The notes beneath the pieces are model-generated. The model was not told the DNA's origin. It did no database searches and saw only the letters and a program-made list of their open reading frames with translations. Position numbers and translations under genes: made by a program. A DNA stretch of 64,000 bases from Comamonas resistens (GTDB taxonomy: Bacteria > Pseudomonadota > Gammaproteobacteria > Burkholderiales > Burkholderiaceae_C), in NCBI RefSeq assembly GCF_030064165.1, contig NZ_CP125947.1, positions 930,001-994,000 on the forward strand, written 5' to 3'. Shown here in pieces: positions 63,364-64,000 of this stretch (the first letter of the stretch is position 1; the number at the start of each line of letters is the position of its first letter).

Positions 63364-64000
63364 TCAGCTGGAGCTGGGCGTGGGCTGTGTTTCGGCTTCC
63401 GGCACATCGAGGCGGTAGCCATAGCCATAGATGGCGGAGATGGAGTAAGGCTGTCCGGCGCGCAGATTGAGCAGATTGCGCAGGCGCGAAACATGGGTGT
63501 CCAGAGAGCGTGATTGCACCTCGGAGTTATGGCCCCAGACCACTTCGCGCAGATGATCGCGAGAGAGCAGACGGCCCTGGTTCTGGAACAGGGTCAGCGC
63601 CAATGTGTATTCGCGGTGGGTGACTTCCACGGGCTGGCCATCCATCTCGATGCCGTTGGTGGCAGTGATGAAACGGTAGGGGCCGAAATTCAGCACGCTC
63701 TGGGAGGTCAGCGGATAGGCACGGCGCAGCAGAGCCGACATGCGCGCCCGCAGCTCGGCCGCGCGGATGGGCTTGATCATGAAATCGTCGGCCCCGCAGT
63801 TCAGACCTTCGACAATGTCGGCCTCTTCGCTGCGGTGGGTGATGAAGATGATGGGCAGCTCCTTGCTGATCTGCTCACGCACCCAGTGCACGACCTGCGT
63901 GCCGGGAATGTCGGGCAATTCCCAGTCCACCAGCAACAGGTCAAAGCTTTCACGGCGCAGCGCCTGCTGCAAGGCCGCTCCTTTGAGAAAGTTGTGGCAG
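63364..64000 (-). CDS. OmpR-type response regulator, 5' end beyond the window
   Basis: At least 211 residues are visible; the frame is open to the window edge (CHNFLKGAALQQALRRES...). The receiver domain has phosphoacceptor LLVDWELPDIPG, FITHRSEEADIV and the conserved Lys in FMIKPIRAAEL. The winged helix has VTHREYTLALTLF, SRDHLREVVWG, LDTHVSRLRNLL and YGYGYRL. It probably forms a pair with the CHASE2 kinase downstream. A TTG at 63972 is unlikely to be the start because the receiver N-terminus would be missing. Confidence 0.9.
   Translation of the reverse strand, partial: CHNFLKGAALQQALRRESFDLLLVDWELPDIPGTQVVHWVREQISKELPIIFITHRSEEADIVEGLNCGADDFMIKPIRAAELRARMSALLRRAYPLTSQSVLNFGPYRFITATNGIEMDGQPVEVTHREYTLALTLFQNQGRLLSRDHLREVVWGHNSEVQSRSLDTHVSRLRNLLNLRAGQPYSISAIYGYGYRLDVPEAETQPTPSSS

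Overview
The window is a betaproteobacterial chromosome segment, most likely Comamonadaceae and probably Comamonas. I infer this from the conserved order lolB-ispE-tRNA-Gln-prs-rplY-pth, the rapZ/recN/nadK/hrcA block, high GC and Comamonadaceae-style extragenic repeats. A 39-kb resistance island interrupts it. No database search was possible; names rest on recalled family features and motifs.

Left chromosomal part (1-19526): a YfhL ferredoxin; a minus-strand group for lipoprotein sorting, isoprenoid, PRPP and translation functions (TPR protein, lolB, ispE, tRNA-Gln, prs, rplY, pth); mutM, a dynamin-like GTPase and mutY; creD with an exact cre-tag upstream, and creC/creB; then rapZ, recN, nadK and divergent hrcA.

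Island (19558-58780): a tyrosine integrase sits beside a CAT-anticodon tRNA gene. A 46-bp copy of the tRNA 3' end marks the far boundary. The island has three layers. (1) A compact five-gene minus-strand operon (20995-26528) encodes a dimeric-dUTPase-like protein, a phosphoribosyltransferase-like protein, an ORC/CDC6-like ATPase, an unknown alpha/beta protein and an NPPF-type DNA methylase. It looks like a little-described conflict or defence system. (2) A plasmid-type replicon holds a TrfA-like initiator, 21-22-bp iterons, an AT-rich tract, a DnaA-box-like site and two further repeat arrays with about 11-bp periodicity. An IS256-family element sits at the 3' end of the initiator gene, and a HEPN/zinc-ribbon gene lies inside the iteron region. 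(3) A 26.8-kb Tn21-subfamily transposon (31412-58183) has 38-bp inverted repeats and a 5-bp target duplication (TGTAA). It landed inside one of the 11-bp arrays.

Transposon cargo: dksA-like and truncated usp genes; IS6100; a complete RND efflux operon with a nearby regulator; a truncated tet(G) fused in frame to the RND adaptor, next to tetR(G); floR with a CmlA-type leader peptide; a class 1 integron remnant (sul1 fragment fused to relaxase-like sequence, qacEdelta1, aac(6')-Ib' type, arr, truncated intI1 with the weak PcW promoter); an IS26-bounded mph(E)-msr(E) unit; and a Tn1721-type tet(A)/tetR with a pecM fragment, before tnpR and tnpA. Predicted resistances are phenicols, tetracyclines, aminoglycosides, rifampicin, macrolides and multidrug efflux. 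The sul1 and tet(G) copies are probably dead.

Right chromosomal part (58781-64000): tRNA-Arg, a CHASE2 sensor kinase, a LysM/FecR exported protein split by a 7-bp repeat frameshift, and a partial OmpR-type response regulator. These three look like one signalling locus.
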